The notes: a model not told the origin generated them from the sequence alone. A stretch of DNA of 64,000 bases from VRUE01 sp963702175 (GCA_963702175.1 OY969721.1:1116001-1180000), one strand, 5' to 3'. Positions 49,962 to 58,875 are shown, counted from the first letter of the stretch. Translations and numbers: made by a program.

Positions 49962-51245
49962 TTAGTCCGCCGTCACCTCCACCGTGTCGACTTTCACCAA
50001 TTTGCCGCCTTTGAACTCGGAGATGTTGTAGATGTAGCGCGAGAGGTCACCGTTCTCGTCCCAATCGATCGGGCCCGAAACGCCTTCGTGGTCGATGTCT
50101 TCGCCTTTTTCGAGCGCTTCGATCGCCTGCGGCAGCTGCTCGAAGGTGTACTTCGGCCCGGGCGGGCCGGTAACGTCGACGATCGCGTCAGCCATCTCGA
50201 CGCCGTCGCTGGAACCAGCGGCAACGGCCGCGAGGTAACAGAGGATCACGTCGTCGAAGGTGGTCGAGTCGAACAGGTTCCGTGCCGGTCCCGGCGCCTG
50301 TTTGTAGAGCCTGTCGAAGGCGTCCGGGGCATCGCCCGCGAACGCCCCGGGGGCTGTGCCGAGCATCCCCTCGGTCGCCTCACCGCCGGCTTCTTCGGGC
50401 AGTTCGGTCGAGCTGAGGCCGTCGGTGATGAACGTTTTGCTCGCTTCCCAGTTGCCGGTGCGGACCAGCGCCGGGCCCAGCTTGGCGAAGGTTTCCGGGA
50501 AGTCGATGATCACGAAGTTGTCGGGGTTGCCCGACGTGATCTGCTCGGCCTCGGAGTTGTAGCTCGGCTGTTCGGGGTCGTAGATGACCTTCTCGGCAAC
50601 GGTCGCCCCACGCTCCTCCAGTTCCACTTCGAGCGAGTCGGCAAAGCCGGTGCCGTAGAGGTCGTTGCGGGCGCCGATGTTGATCGTCTTGCCTTTGAGG
50701 CCGCCGAGCTCCTGCTCCATGCGGTCGGCGAGCGCCTTGCCCTGCAGTCCGTCCGGCGGCGCCGTGCGAGCAAAGAGCCCGTCGTCGTCGAGGTCGGAGA
50801 GGGCGTCGGCGGTCGAGGCCGGCGAGATCAGCAGCACACCCTCGGGCACCGTGACCGAGCGCGCGACGGCGACCGTCGCCGTCGAGGCGTAGTCGCCGGA
50901 GATGCAGGTCGCGCCGTCGGCGATCAGCTTGCGCGCCGCCTGTACGCCGCCCTGGTCGTCCGAGGCGCCGTCCTCGGTAACCAGCTCGACCGTCTGGTCC
51001 ACCCCCGTCTGTTTGATCGCGGCGTCGATCTCTTCGACCGCGAGATCGCCGGCCTTCTGCCCGGCCGGGCCATAGGGCGCCAGGTCGCCGGTCAGCGGGA
51101 CCAGGTTGCCGATCGTCAGGTCGAGCTGCGCCGCTCCACCTCCTCCGCCCCCGCCGTCGTCGTCATCGTCTCCACATGCCGCGATTCCCAGCGCCAACAC
51201 GAGCGCGGTCACGGCGGCTGCCAACACAAGGCCTGGTCGCTTCAC
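49962..51245 (-). CDS. Branched-chain amino acid type ABC transporter substrate-binding lipoprotein
   Basis: The 427-aa protein from GTG 51245 is preceded by AAAGGAGG at 51252-51259, a near-perfect ribosome site. It has a lipoprotein signal with lipobox IAAC, then an Asp run and a Gly run as linker. The periplasmic-binding type I fold has TIGNLVPLTGDLAPYG and the central SDDQGGVQAARKLI segment. It captures the ligand for LivHMGF; ligand could be an amino acid or an aromatic acid. Confidence 0.92.
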   Translation of the reverse strand: MKRPGLVLAAAVTALVLALGIAACGDDDDDGGGGGGGAAQLDLTIGNLVPLTGDLAPYGPAGQKAGDLAVEEIDAAIKQTGVDQTVELVTEDGASDDQGGVQAARKLIADGATCISGDYASTATVAVARSVTVPEGVLLISPASTADALSDLDDDGLFARTAPPDGLQGKALADRMEQELGGLKGKTINIGARNDLYGTGFADSLEVELEERGATVAEKVIYDPEQPSYNSEAEQITSGNPDNFVIIDFPETFAKLGPALVRTGNWEASKTFITDGLSSTELPEEAGGEATEGMLGTAPGAFAGDAPDAFDRLYKQAPGPARNLFDSTTFDDVILCYLAAVAAGSSDGVEMADAIVDVTGPPGPKYTFEQLPQAIEALEKGEDIDHEGVSGPIDWDENGDLSRYIYNISEFKGGKLVKVDTVEVTAD

Positions 51246-51360
51246 GAGATTCCTCCTTTGACGCCCGGCCATTTCGGCAGGGGCCGACCGATCCGATGCC
51301 CCGGAAATACCCAGGGAGTGGGGTTCTCAACCGTTGATTGCTCAGGTAATCTTTTTTGCG

Positions 51361-52536
51361 GTGGCCCTCCGCCTCGCCTCCCTAGGGCTCGCAATTGCCC
51401 TCTTGGCCGGCTGCGGCAGCAGCGGCGGCGCAGCCGAGTCATCTTCCAACGGTCTGCCAGAGGAGATAGTGATCGGCGCCGCGATCGCCAAAACCGGCTA
51501 CATGGCTCCCTACGACGCCACCTTTGCCGCCGTGGAACAGCTGATCGAGGAAACCAATGCCCGCGGCGGGATCGACGGCCGCAAGGTACGCGTGATCCAG
51601 TCCGACACCCGTTCGGACCCCCAGCAAGCCGTGCTGGCGGTCCAGGAGGTGATCGAAGACGGAGCCGATGTCCTCATCCTCAGTGGCGAGGCGCTGAATG
51701 CCGCCGCCGCCTCGCCACTTGCCGAGGAGCACAACCTGCTGAATATCTCCAACGCGAACGAACCCGGTTTCGGACCGCCGACGACCGGTCGTCTCTCCTT
51801 CAGCTCCTTTCCGAGCATCCTCAGCGAGGGGAGCGCCGGCGCCTCATTCCTCCGTGACAGAGGCGTCAGGCATCCGTTCCTGTTTCGCGACACCTCGTTG
51901 ATCTATGGCAGAGCGCACTGCTCGGCCTTCCAGCAGACCTGGGAGAAGCTCGGCGGCACGATCGCGGGCTCCGCCGACTTCGAGAACAGCGACGAGTCGG
52001 TCGCCAGCCAGGTCAGCGAGTTGCGGAGCACCGACGCCGACGCCGTGGTCATGTGCTCCTACCCGCCGGGAGGCGCCGCGGCGATCAAGCAGATTCGCGC
52101 CGCTGGCATCGACGTCCCGATCCTCGGACCGGGTGGCTTCGACGGCACCTTCTGGCTGAAGGGCATCCCGGACACCAAGGACATCTACGCCACCTCGAAC
52201 GGCTCAGCCTACGACCCACCGGACGAGGCGACGGCGAAGCTGTTCGAGAGTCTCGAGCGAAATGGCGTGGACACCGACGTCTCGAGCGCCCTGCTGGGTG
52301 CCTATGCCGGCGGGCAGCTGATGCTTGGCGTGATCGAGGAAACCGGCAGCGTCGACGGAGACGTTCTGGCCGATGCGCTCGAAGCAAAGCCCCACGAGAC
52401 GATCATCGGCAGGCTCCGCTACACGAGGGACAACCACCACACGACCCGGATATGGCCGATCTACTCCTACTCGAGCGGCAAGCCGAAGCTGGTGGCGAAG
52501 GTCAAGCCGCAATTCATTCCCGAGTACGGCGAGTGA
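51361..52536 (+). CDS. Type I periplasmic ligand-binding lipoprotein (ABC transporter)
   Basis: The 391-aa protein starts at GTG 51361 (VALRLASLGLAIALLAGC); TTG 51334 is also possible. There is a lipobox LLAGC and a Ser/Gly linker, then IVIGAAIAKTGYMAPYDATF and SDPQQAVLAVQEVI, the Leu/Ile/Val-binding fold. It is convergent with the second Liv cluster, which otherwise lacks a binding protein, so it probably serves it. No clear ribosome site is seen. Confidence 0.88.
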   Translation: MALRLASLGLAIALLAGCGSSGGAAESSSNGLPEEIVIGAAIAKTGYMAPYDATFAAVEQLIEETNARGGIDGRKVRVIQSDTRSDPQQAVLAVQEVIEDGADVLILSGEALNAAAASPLAEEHNLLNISNANEPGFGPPTTGRLSFSSFPSILSEGSAGASFLRDRGVRHPFLFRDTSLIYGRAHCSAFQQTWEKLGGTIAGSADFENSDESVASQVSELRSTDADAVVMCSYPPGGAAAIKQIRAAGIDVPILGPGGFDGTFWLKGIPDTKDIYATSNGSAYDPPDEATAKLFESLERNGVDTDVSSALLGAYAGGQLMLGVIEETGSVDGDVLADALEAKPHETIIGRLRYTRDNHHTTRIWPIYSYSSGKPKLVAKVKPQFIPEYGE

Positions 52537-53581
52537 CTGAACGCTCGGCGAGCGCACGGTCGACGAACTCGCAGAACGCCCGCCGGTAGGCGAGGGTGAA
52601 CCGGTCGGCGAGCGCATTGGCGTCCGCGTTCGGGTCTAGCGGCAGCTCGCGCGGCTCGATCGCCGAGATGATCGGCAGGTCCTCCGCGTAGATGCGGGCG
52701 TCGTAGGCGATCGCCTGCTCGAGGTGCGCCTGATCGAAATTCTCGAGGCCTCCCTCGATCCAGTAGTGCGCCGACTCGGTTGCGCTGATGGCGCGTGCGG
52801 CGTGGAGCAGGCAGCGTTCGCCGTCGTCGGTGAACAGTCGGCCTGAGGTGAAGTTGGGGGCGATCACGTGGTAACCCATTTCTCGCAACGGGCCCCAAAC
52901 CGCCCCCGCGTCGTCGCCGAATTCCATCTTCCGGCGCAGCGTCACCTCGAGCCCGCGACGCTCCGGCTCGAGTGGCTCGATCACCTCCGGAATGGCGCCG
53001 AGGGTGGCCTGGTGGACGAAGGCGAAATGGGCGACGTCACGGAAGTTCTCGATCATCAGCCCGAAGGCGACCGGCAGCTCAAACGGCTCGCCGTGGCCCC
53101 ATGTCCAGTCCTCGGCGTCGAACCATGGCAGGGTGGGCGGTTCGCCGACCGGCTCCTCCAGCGCCGTCCAGACGAGACCCCAGTGCGCCCGTGCCGGATA
53201 GGCCGGGATCTGGGCGCGTGATGGGATCTGACGCTGATCGGGCAGCGACGGAACCCGGGTGCAGGCCCCATCCCGGCCTGCCCACTCCCAGCCGTGGTAG
53301 GGGCACTGAATCGACTCGCCCTGGACCTTGCCCATCGAGAGCGAGGCGCCACGGTGGGCGCAGCGGTCGGCGACCACGGCCGGCTCCCCGCCCTCGGTGA
53401 GGAAGACGGCGAGCGCTTCGCCGAGAAGAATGGCGCGCTGAGGACCGTGCTCCAGGTCCTGGAGCCTCGCGACCGGCTGCCAGCAGCGACGCAGAGCGAG
53501 AGAGACGTCTTCGCTGGTCGGGACTCGAGCTGGGCGATCATCGAGCATCGCGTCATTGCTCAGGATTGCATGTTCGTTCAT
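52514..53581 (-). CDS. Rieske [2Fe-2S] aromatic-ring oxygenase, alpha subunit-like
   Basis: The 355-aa protein has a Rieske domain with CAHRGA (C-x-H) near residue 75 and CPYHGWEW (C-x2-H) near 93. The mononuclear iron motif is ENFRDVAHFAFVHQA with Asp and two His. The C-terminal part is a SRPBCC barrel. It would hydroxylate or demethylate an aromatic or related substrate. It starts inside the livF stop (53578-53581), so it belongs to the transporter operon. Reductase and ferredoxin genes are not adjacent. The 3' end overlaps the convergent binding-protein gene by 23 bp. Confidence 0.93.
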   Translation of the reverse strand: MNEHAILSNDAMLDDRPARVPTSEDVSLALRRCWQPVARLQDLEHGPQRAILLGEALAVFLTEGGEPAVVADRCAHRGASLSMGKVQGESIQCPYHGWEWAGRDGACTRVPSLPDQRQIPSRAQIPAYPARAHWGLVWTALEEPVGEPPTLPWFDAEDWTWGHGEPFELPVAFGLMIENFRDVAHFAFVHQATLGAIPEVIEPLEPERRGLEVTLRRKMEFGDDAGAVWGPLREMGYHVIAPNFTSGRLFTDDGERCLLHAARAISATESAHYWIEGGLENFDQAHLEQAIAYDARIYAEDLPIISAIEPRELPLDPNADANALADRFTLAYRRAFCEFVDRALAERSVTRRTRE

Positions 53582-54279
53582 GGCTGTCTTCCCAGATAGG
53601 CGCGCAGGACACCGGGATCGCGTTGCAGCTCGCTACGCAAGCCTTGGGCTCGGACCATGCCGGCGCTGAGCACGACACAACGGTCGGAGAAGGCGATCGT
53701 CCGCGTCGCGTTCTGCTCGACCAACAGCATCGTCATCCCCTCGTCGCGCAGACTCTGGAGCAGCTCGTAGATGACGTCGATCGTCTTCGGTGCGAGACCG
53801 AGCGAAGGCTCGTCGAGAATCAGCAGCTTGGGCCTGCCGAGCAGGGCACGGGCGATCGCGAGCTGTTGCTGCTCCCCTCCCGAGAGGCGATCGGCGCGCT
53901 GGTGGGCACGCTCCCGGAGGATCGGGAAACGCTCAAGCGTCTGCTCCCTCCAGCCGGCGTCCTCGCTGTCACTTCGTGCGCCGAGCCGCAGGTTCTCCGC
54001 CACCGTCAGGGTCTTGAAGACGTGCCGCCCCTCCGGCACCAACGCCAGTCCCAGGCGCGCGATCTGCTCGGGCGCCATTCCAGTCAGGACGCGGTTCTCG
54101 AGCACCACCTCTCCCCCACTGGGGCGCACCAGGCCGCAGATCGATCGCAGGATCGAGCTCTTGCCCGCGCCGTTCGGCCCGATCATCCCGACCACTTCCC
54201 CGCGACCGACGCCGACGTCGACTCCGTGGACCACCTCGGTGCGCCCGTAGCTGACCCGGATCTCGTGCAGCTCAAGCAT
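53578..54279 (-). CDS. Liv-type ABC transporter ATPase (LivF), second system
   Basis: The 233-aa ATPase has Walker A GPNGAGKSSIL, signature LSGGEQQQLAIARAL, Walker B LILDEPSLGLAP and LLVEQNATRT. It is the LivF partner of the fused permease-ATPase. It overlaps the fusion gene by 8 bp and the Rieske gene by 4 bp. Confidence 0.94.
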   Translation of the reverse strand: MLELHEIRVSYGRTEVVHGVDVGVGRGEVVGMIGPNGAGKSSILRSICGLVRPSGGEVVLENRVLTGMAPEQIARLGLALVPEGRHVFKTLTVAENLRLGARSDSEDAGWREQTLERFPILRERAHQRADRLSGGEQQQLAIARALLGRPKLLILDEPSLGLAPKTIDVIYELLQSLRDEGMTMLLVEQNATRTIAFSDRCVVLSAGMVRAQGLRSELQRDPGVLRAYLGRQP

Positions 54280-56116
54280 CGACGGCCGCCAGGAAAGCGC
54301 TTCCGAGGTAGGCCTCGACCACCGCCGGGTCGGCTTGGACTTCCTCCGGAGTTCCCTCCCGCAGGGTCATGCCGTCATCTAGAACCTGGACCCGGGGGCA
54401 GAGCTCCATGACGATGCTCATGTCGTGCTCAATGAGCAGAATCCCGCAACCGAAGTCCTTCACCACGTCGCGGAGGACTTCGACCAGCTCCTCGCATTCG
54501 ACTTCGTTCAGCCCCGCGGCCGGCTCGTCGAGGAGCAAGTAGCGGGGCTGGATGGCGAGCGCACGAGCGACACCCAGGAGGCGCTGACCTCCCGGAGGCA
54601 GGGAGCCGGCGGGCATCGCCGCCTGCCGGCGGAGGTTCAAGCGACCGAGCACGTCGGCCGCGACTGCGGCCGCGCGCCGCCTGCCGACTCCGATACCCAT
54701 CGCGCCGACGGCGACGCTCTCGAGAGCGGTCAGATGCGGGAAGGGCAGGGAGGCCTGAAAGGTGCGACCCAGGCCTTGGCGGGCGAGGCGCGTGGGGGTT
54801 CGCCCAGTGACGTCAACCCCGTCCAGCGTGACCGTGCCCGAGTCGGGCCTTTGAAAGCCGCTGATGACGTTGACGAGGGTCGTCTTGCCGGCGCCGTTCG
54901 GCCCGATCAGGCCGAGTGCCTCGCCGACCTCGAGCTCGAGGTCGACCTCCTTGAGGACCTGCAGACCGGCGAAAGCAAGCGATATCCCCTCGGCCCGCAG
55001 CACGCCTTTCATGACTGGGCCGGCGAGCGAACGCCTGGCAACGGCACCGTCGGGCTTTGGCGGTGGCGCGGGGGACGTCAAGCCCAGCCGGCGGGCCCAG
55101 GGCAGCTCGCCCGCCTCTCTCCCGCCGCTCAGCCCGTCCGGCATCGCGATCATCGTCGCCAGCAGGATCAACCCGAGGCCAATGGCGGCGAGGCCTGGCG
55201 CCGCGCCGATCGAGACCGCGCCGAGCAGGTCGGCGCCGTTCTCGACACCGCGGAGCATCTCGTTCACAGTCGCGATCGCGATTGCCCCGACCACCGCGCC
55301 GAGGACACTGCGGGCGCCGCCGACGACCAGCATCGTCATCGTCGTCACGGTCGCGCCGAAGTAAAAGGTCGTGGGGTTGAGAACGCCGGACTGCTGCACG
55401 GCCAGCGCGCCGCCGATCCCGCACAGCACGCCGCTGATGCCGAACGCGATCAGCCGCTCTCTCATGACGCCGATTCCGATCGAGCGCGCAGCCACCTCGT
55501 CCTCGCGCGTCGCCTGCAGTCGATAGCCGCTGGAGGACCACTTGAACGCGATCGCAAGGACGACGGCCGCGGCCGCCCAGAGCCCGGCCGACTCGACGCT
55601 GGTCGTCGTCGGAATGCTGACCAGCCCACTGCTGCCTCCCGTGACGCGGTCCCAGTTGGCCACGACGTTGTAGGCAACGACCAGAAAGGCGAAGGTGGAA
55701 ATTGGGATGGCGAGGGTGGAGGTGCGCATCAAAGGAAGGCCGACCGCCATCGCGAGGAGGCCGGAGATCGCGGCGGCGATCAGCGTCGCGGGCAGTGCGT
55801 CCAGCTGGGCGTCGGCGATGAAATGCGGCAGGCCGGGCGTCTGCAGCAGGGTGAATGCCGCCGGCAAGGTGAGGAACGCGGCGATGTAGGCACCGGTCGT
55901 GGCGAAGCCGAGCTGCCCGAACGAGTAGACCCCGCTGTTGCCGACGAAGACCTGCAGGCCGAGAACGACGATCAGATTGCAGAGGATCAGAGTGACCGTG
56001 CCCTGGAAGGAGGGCGTACCGCCCGCGCCCACCCAGGTGGCGATCGCGACCAGAGCCAGCGGAACCAGCAGCGAGACCGCGGCAGAGGAGCGAGAGCGAA
56101 ATCTCGCGGCGCTCAT
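54272..56116 (-). CDS. Fused Liv-type permease (LivM) and ATPase (LivG)
   Basis: The 614-aa protein from ATG 56116 joins a LivM permease (about residues 1-345; GNSGVYSFGQLGF, coupling motif RATREDEVAARS-like QATREDEVAARSIG) to a LivG ATPase (about 370-614). The ATPase has Walker A GPNGAGKTTLVNV, Walker B LLLDEPAAGLN and LLIEHDMSIV. The ABC signature reads LPPGGQRLLGVARAL, with PP in place of S. LivM-LivG fusions are known but less common than separate genes. The extension upstream of 56116 overlaps livH. Confidence 0.93.
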   Translation of the reverse strand: MSAARFRSRSSAAVSLLVPLALVAIATWVGAGGTPSFQGTVTLILCNLIVVLGLQVFVGNSGVYSFGQLGFATTGAYIAAFLTLPAAFTLLQTPGLPHFIADAQLDALPATLIAAAISGLLAMAVGLPLMRTSTLAIPISTFAFLVVAYNVVANWDRVTGGSSGLVSIPTTTSVESAGLWAAAAVVLAIAFKWSSSGYRLQATREDEVAARSIGIGVMRERLIAFGISGVLCGIGGALAVQQSGVLNPTTFYFGATVTTMTMLVVGGARSVLGAVVGAIAIATVNEMLRGVENGADLLGAVSIGAAPGLAAIGLGLILLATMIAMPDGLSGGREAGELPWARRLGLTSPAPPPKPDGAVARRSLAGPVMKGVLRAEGISLAFAGLQVLKEVDLELEVGEALGLIGPNGAGKTTLVNVISGFQRPDSGTVTLDGVDVTGRTPTRLARQGLGRTFQASLPFPHLTALESVAVGAMGIGVGRRRAAAVAADVLGRLNLRRQAAMPAGSLPPGGQRLLGVARALAIQPRYLLLDEPAAGLNEVECEELVEVLRDVVKDFGCGILLIEHDMSIVMELCPRVQVLDDGMTLREGTPEEVQADPAVVEAYLGSAFLAAVDA

Positions 56117-56997
56117 ACCCGAGCCTTTCCGATCTCTCCGCCGAGCAGTCCGTGCGGCCTGAAAATCAGGATCAGCACTGGGACCGTGAACACGATCGCA
56201 TCGCGGAACGGCACCAGTCCCTCGGGCAGGTAGGCCCCGAGCAGCGAGGAGAGGACACCGAGCAGCAGGCCACCGATTACCGCACCAAAGATCCTGCCGA
56301 ACCCGCCGATCACCACCGCAACGAACCCAATCAGGATCGGGGTGAGGCCCATCGTGGGCGATACCTGGCCGGTTTGCATCACGATCAGCACGCCGACTGC
56401 GGCGGCGAGCGCTCCGCTGATTGCAAAGGAGATTGCGATCAGCCGATCGGCGCGTACGCCAAGCAGGCGCGCCATGTCGAAGTTCTCCGCCGCCGCTCGC
56501 ATCGCCAGCCCCGTGCGAGTTCGGTACAGGAGCCACCCGAGCCCGCCCAAGACGATCATCGTGAGCCCGAGAGTGACGAACTCCAGGTTCGGCACTGAGA
56601 GACCGCCGATGCTGGTCGATTCGCTGATCGAGGGCGGCGTCGCGACCGATTGGGCACGAGCGTCGACCGCCACCGTCACAACGTTCTGGAGAATTGCCGC
56701 AACCGCCAGCGAAGTGACGAGTTGGGCAGAGAGGTCAGCGCCGCGCACTGGCCGGAAGGCCACGCGCTCGGCGAGGAGCGCGACCACGATCCCGGCCAGG
56801 AGGGCGCCGGCGAGCGCCGCAGCGAAGGGCAGCCCGGCGAAAACGTACAGGGCGTAGGCGGAGAGCATGATGAACTCGCCATGGGCGAAATTCATCATTC
56901 CCATCACCGTGTAGACAAGGGTTATGCCGAGAGCTATCAGGGCGTAGAGACACCCGAGGGCGAGGGCATCAATCAGGTTCTGGCCCAGCTCGGTCAA
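56113..56997 (-). CDS. Liv-type ABC transporter permease (LivH), second system
   Basis: The 294-aa permease starts at TTG 56997 (TTG ACC GAG, MTELGQN), 3 bp after the GntR stop. It has DALALGCLYALIALGITLVYTVMGMMNFAHGEF and RAAAENFDMARLLGVR at the coupling helix. About eight helices. It overlaps the fusion gene by 4 bp (ATGA). Confidence 0.93.
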   Translation of the reverse strand: MTELGQNLIDALALGCLYALIALGITLVYTVMGMMNFAHGEFIMLSAYALYVFAGLPFAAALAGALLAGIVVALLAERVAFRPVRGADLSAQLVTSLAVAAILQNVVTVAVDARAQSVATPPSISESTSIGGLSVPNLEFVTLGLTMIVLGGLGWLLYRTRTGLAMRAAAENFDMARLLGVRADRLIAISFAISGALAAAVGVLIVMQTGQVSPTMGLTPILIGFVAVVIGGFGRIFGAVIGGLLLGVLSSLLGAYLPEGLVPFRDAIVFTVPVLILIFRPHGLLGGEIGKARV

Positions 56998-57000
56998 TGG

Positions 57001-57801
57001 TCAGCTCAGCTCGAAGGCGAGCTGAGCGCCGTCGGCGCGGTATACGAGACGGGCGAACTCGAGCGGGTGCTCCCGCCCTGACTCCTCCGTCCGGCCAAAC
57101 TGGAGGAAGCGACCCATCAGGGCCGGATCGCCGGCCGAGGCGCCAACCTGGGAGGACCCCCACTCGCCGAAGAAGGTGTGCTCGATCGAGACAGTGGCGC
57201 GGGTGAGGTCGGTCCCGCGGGGCTCGGGAGGCTGCGCATTGGTTTCGAGCGCCCGCGCGGCAGGAAGCAGCCACGGCACGTGGGCAACGGCGGAGAAGGA
57301 GTCGACCAGGAAGACCGATGGCTGACCAAAATCGGCGACCGCAGTTACGTGTGCGACTAGGGTCTGTCGATCCTCGATCCCGAGGAAGTGCAACACGGTG
57401 GGGTCGGGGTGACGCCTGCGTGCACTGAGGATGGTGATCGCCAGATCGTCATCGCGCTCGAGCAACAACCTGACCAGCCCGGTGACCTGAATTTCGCGCC
57501 GAGGCGGGGCGACAAAGGCACCCGATCCCTTGATACGCACGATGGCGCCGTCGCCGACGAGAAGGTCAAGCGCCGGCCTGATCACCGCCCGTGAAACTTT
57601 GAACTCTTCCTCGATTTCGCGCTCGGAGGCAAAGCGGGTGCCGGCCTCCCAACCCCCAACCTCCAACTTCACCTTGAGCGCCGCCGCGAGCTGGAAGTAG
57701 AGCGGTACTTCGCTGTCGCGGTCAAGTTCGCTGCTGCCGGCCAGCGATACGGCGGCAGACTGCCTGGACTGGCCACTCACCGATCTGACAGGCCTGACCA
57801 T
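57001..57801 (-). CDS. GntR-family (HutC/UTRA type) transcriptional regulator
   Basis: The 266-aa protein has a GntR wHTH at about residues 30-100: PLYFQLAAALKVKLEVGGWEAG, FASEREIEEEFKVSRAVIRPALDLL and VRIKGSGAFV. The C-terminal UTRA-like effector domain covers about 120-265. It heads the operon livH-livMG-livF-Rieske and has a near-perfect inverted repeat over its start, so it is a ligand-responsive repressor of the transport and oxygenase genes by inference. Confidence 0.92.
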   Translation of the reverse strand: MVRPVRSVSGQSRQSAAVSLAGSSELDRDSEVPLYFQLAAALKVKLEVGGWEAGTRFASEREIEEEFKVSRAVIRPALDLLVGDGAIVRIKGSGAFVAPPRREIQVTGLVRLLLERDDDLAITILSARRRHPDPTVLHFLGIEDRQTLVAHVTAVADFGQPSVFLVDSFSAVAHVPWLLPAARALETNAQPPEPRGTDLTRATVSIEHTFFGEWGSSQVGASAGDPALMGRFLQFGRTEESGREHPLEFARLVYRADGAQLAFELS

Positions 57802-57830
57802 TTGAATACGAGAATACCTTTCGCATTCAA
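57802..57830. promoter_or_regulatory. GntR operator over the regulator start
   Basis: TTGAATACGA (57802-57811) and TCGCATTCAA (57821-57830) are inverted arms matching at 9 of 10 positions, separated by 9 bp. The site abuts the gntR start codon and overlaps a likely promoter TTGACT upstream on the complement. This suits autoregulation of the whole operon. Confidence 0.7.
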
Positions 57831-57850
57831 GTCAATGGCGCATATTCCAG

Positions 57851-57927
57851 CGCGCCCGACAGGATTCGAACCTGTGACCTTCGGTTTAGCCCGTGCGCTT
57901 AGCCGTTGCTCACTCTCCCGGGGGCAC
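57851..57927 (-). tRNA. Degenerate tRNA (intact 3' half, Arg-like; 5' half non-canonical)
   Basis: The complement 57885-57851 (ACCGAAGGTC ACAGGTTCGAATCCTGT CGGGCGC G) is a perfect variable loop, T-arm and acceptor strand of an Arg-type tRNA. The 5' half has GTGCCCC at 57927, which pairs 6 of 7 with the acceptor, but the D-arm is 4 nt too long and no 5-bp anticodon stem forms; the loop region reads GGGCTAA. It is probably a pseudo-tRNA or attachment-site remnant. A functional odd tRNA is less likely. Confidence 0.55.
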
Positions 57928-57967
57928 TACAAAGCGAAATCCTAGTCCAGCCCTTCCAAGGGAATGC

Positions 57968-58279
57968 TCAACTGCTACCCGGGACCGAGTACCTCGCTCT
58001 TAGACGCGCGTCCGGGAATTCCGCTTCAGCCTGGCGCCGCAGAACCTCCGTCCCGAGCACCATCAGCGCTGCCAGCAGGAGGAGTCCGAGTGGTTTCTCG
58101 AAGACGGCAACCGGCGCCCAGAGGACAAGGACGAGGACGGCAACCGCCGCGTAGATCGATACGTTCATCAGTGACGTGTCGACCACGAGTACACGAACAT
58201 CGGCCATTGCCAGCAGGAGGGCGAGCCGTTGATTACCCGTCGCCTCCTCGGGGACGTCGGTGCTCGGACTCTCGATCAT
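57968..58279 (-). pseudogene. Chimeric duplication remnant (MFS N-terminus joined to SHOCT-membrane-protein segment)
   Basis: An open frame of 103 codons. Residues 10-42 (EEATGNQRLALLLAMADVRVLVV, then DTSLMNVSI) copy the N-terminus of the MFS gene at 60992. From there YAAVAVLVLVLWAPVAVFEKP through LRRQAEAEFPDA copies the membrane protein at 59527-60765. At DNA level 58008-58153 repeats 59711-59858, with the first 60 bp or so identical. The two sources are on opposite strands, so two rearrangements or an inversion are needed. Any product would be a two-helix fragment; a function is doubtful. Confidence 0.75.
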
Positions 58280-58329
58280 GGGTGTCCAGCCCAGCCGTGA
58301 GTCATCGACCTGAGCTTGGCGACCTCAGC

Positions 58330-58875
58330 ATGGGTGAGGGCGTGCTGCCAGGGCATCCCCGGGAGCGGCGACGCCTGATCGCGCGCTCGGGGCTCCGCAT
58401 CCTCGCCACGACGCTAGGGATGTTCGTCCTCTACGCGTTCGTGCCGGTGCCTGGAAGCTCGGGTGCGGCAGCTCTTCTCGGCATGATCGGCGGCCTGCTT
58501 GTCTTCGTCGGCCTGATCGGTTGGCAGCTCCACACGATTGTGAGAGCCGAGCATCCGGTGCTGCGCGCGATCGAGGTCGTCGCCTTTGCGCTGCCCTTGC
58601 TGGTCGTCGTGTTCGCCTTCACCTACCTGTCGCTCTCTCGCGCCGATTCGGCGAGCTTCTCCGAGCACCTCGACCGGGTCGATGCCATGTACTACACGGT
58701 CTCCACCGTCACGACCGTCGGCATTGGCGACATCACCCCGACCTCGGTCGGAGCAAGGATCCTCGTCACCTTTCAGATGCTCTTCGACCTGATGCTGATC
58801 GCGGGGCTGGTGAGGCTTGTCATTCTCGCCACCCGCACCGGGCTGCGTCGACAGAACATCGACGCAGAAGCCTGA
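58330..58875 (+). CDS. Two-TM ion channel protein (potassium channel family)
   Basis: The 181-aa protein from ATG 58330 has the selectivity filter TVTTVGIGDITP near residue 135, preceded by a pore helix (AMYYTVS) and followed by a helix with FQMLFDLMLIAGLVRLVILA. Two more N-terminal helices (about residues 20-75) and one before the pore give about four to five in total. The filter has Ile where TVGYGD has Tyr, a variation seen in bacterial channels. A GTG at 58297 would add eleven residues. No RCK domain. Genes around it are unrelated. Confidence 0.85.
   Translation: MGEGVLPGHPRERRRLIARSGLRILATTLGMFVLYAFVPVPGSSGAAALLGMIGGLLVFVGLIGWQLHTIVRAEHPVLRAIEVVAFALPLLVVVFAFTYLSLSRADSASFSEHLDRVDAMYYTVSTVTTVGIGDITPTSVGARILVTFQMLFDLMLIAGLVRLVILATRTGLRRQNIDAEA

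Noticed and set aside
51100..51180. Asp/Gly runs in the binding protein as a frameshift or repeat element
   Set aside because: They follow the lipobox Cys and are an ordinary flexible linker of lipoproteins.
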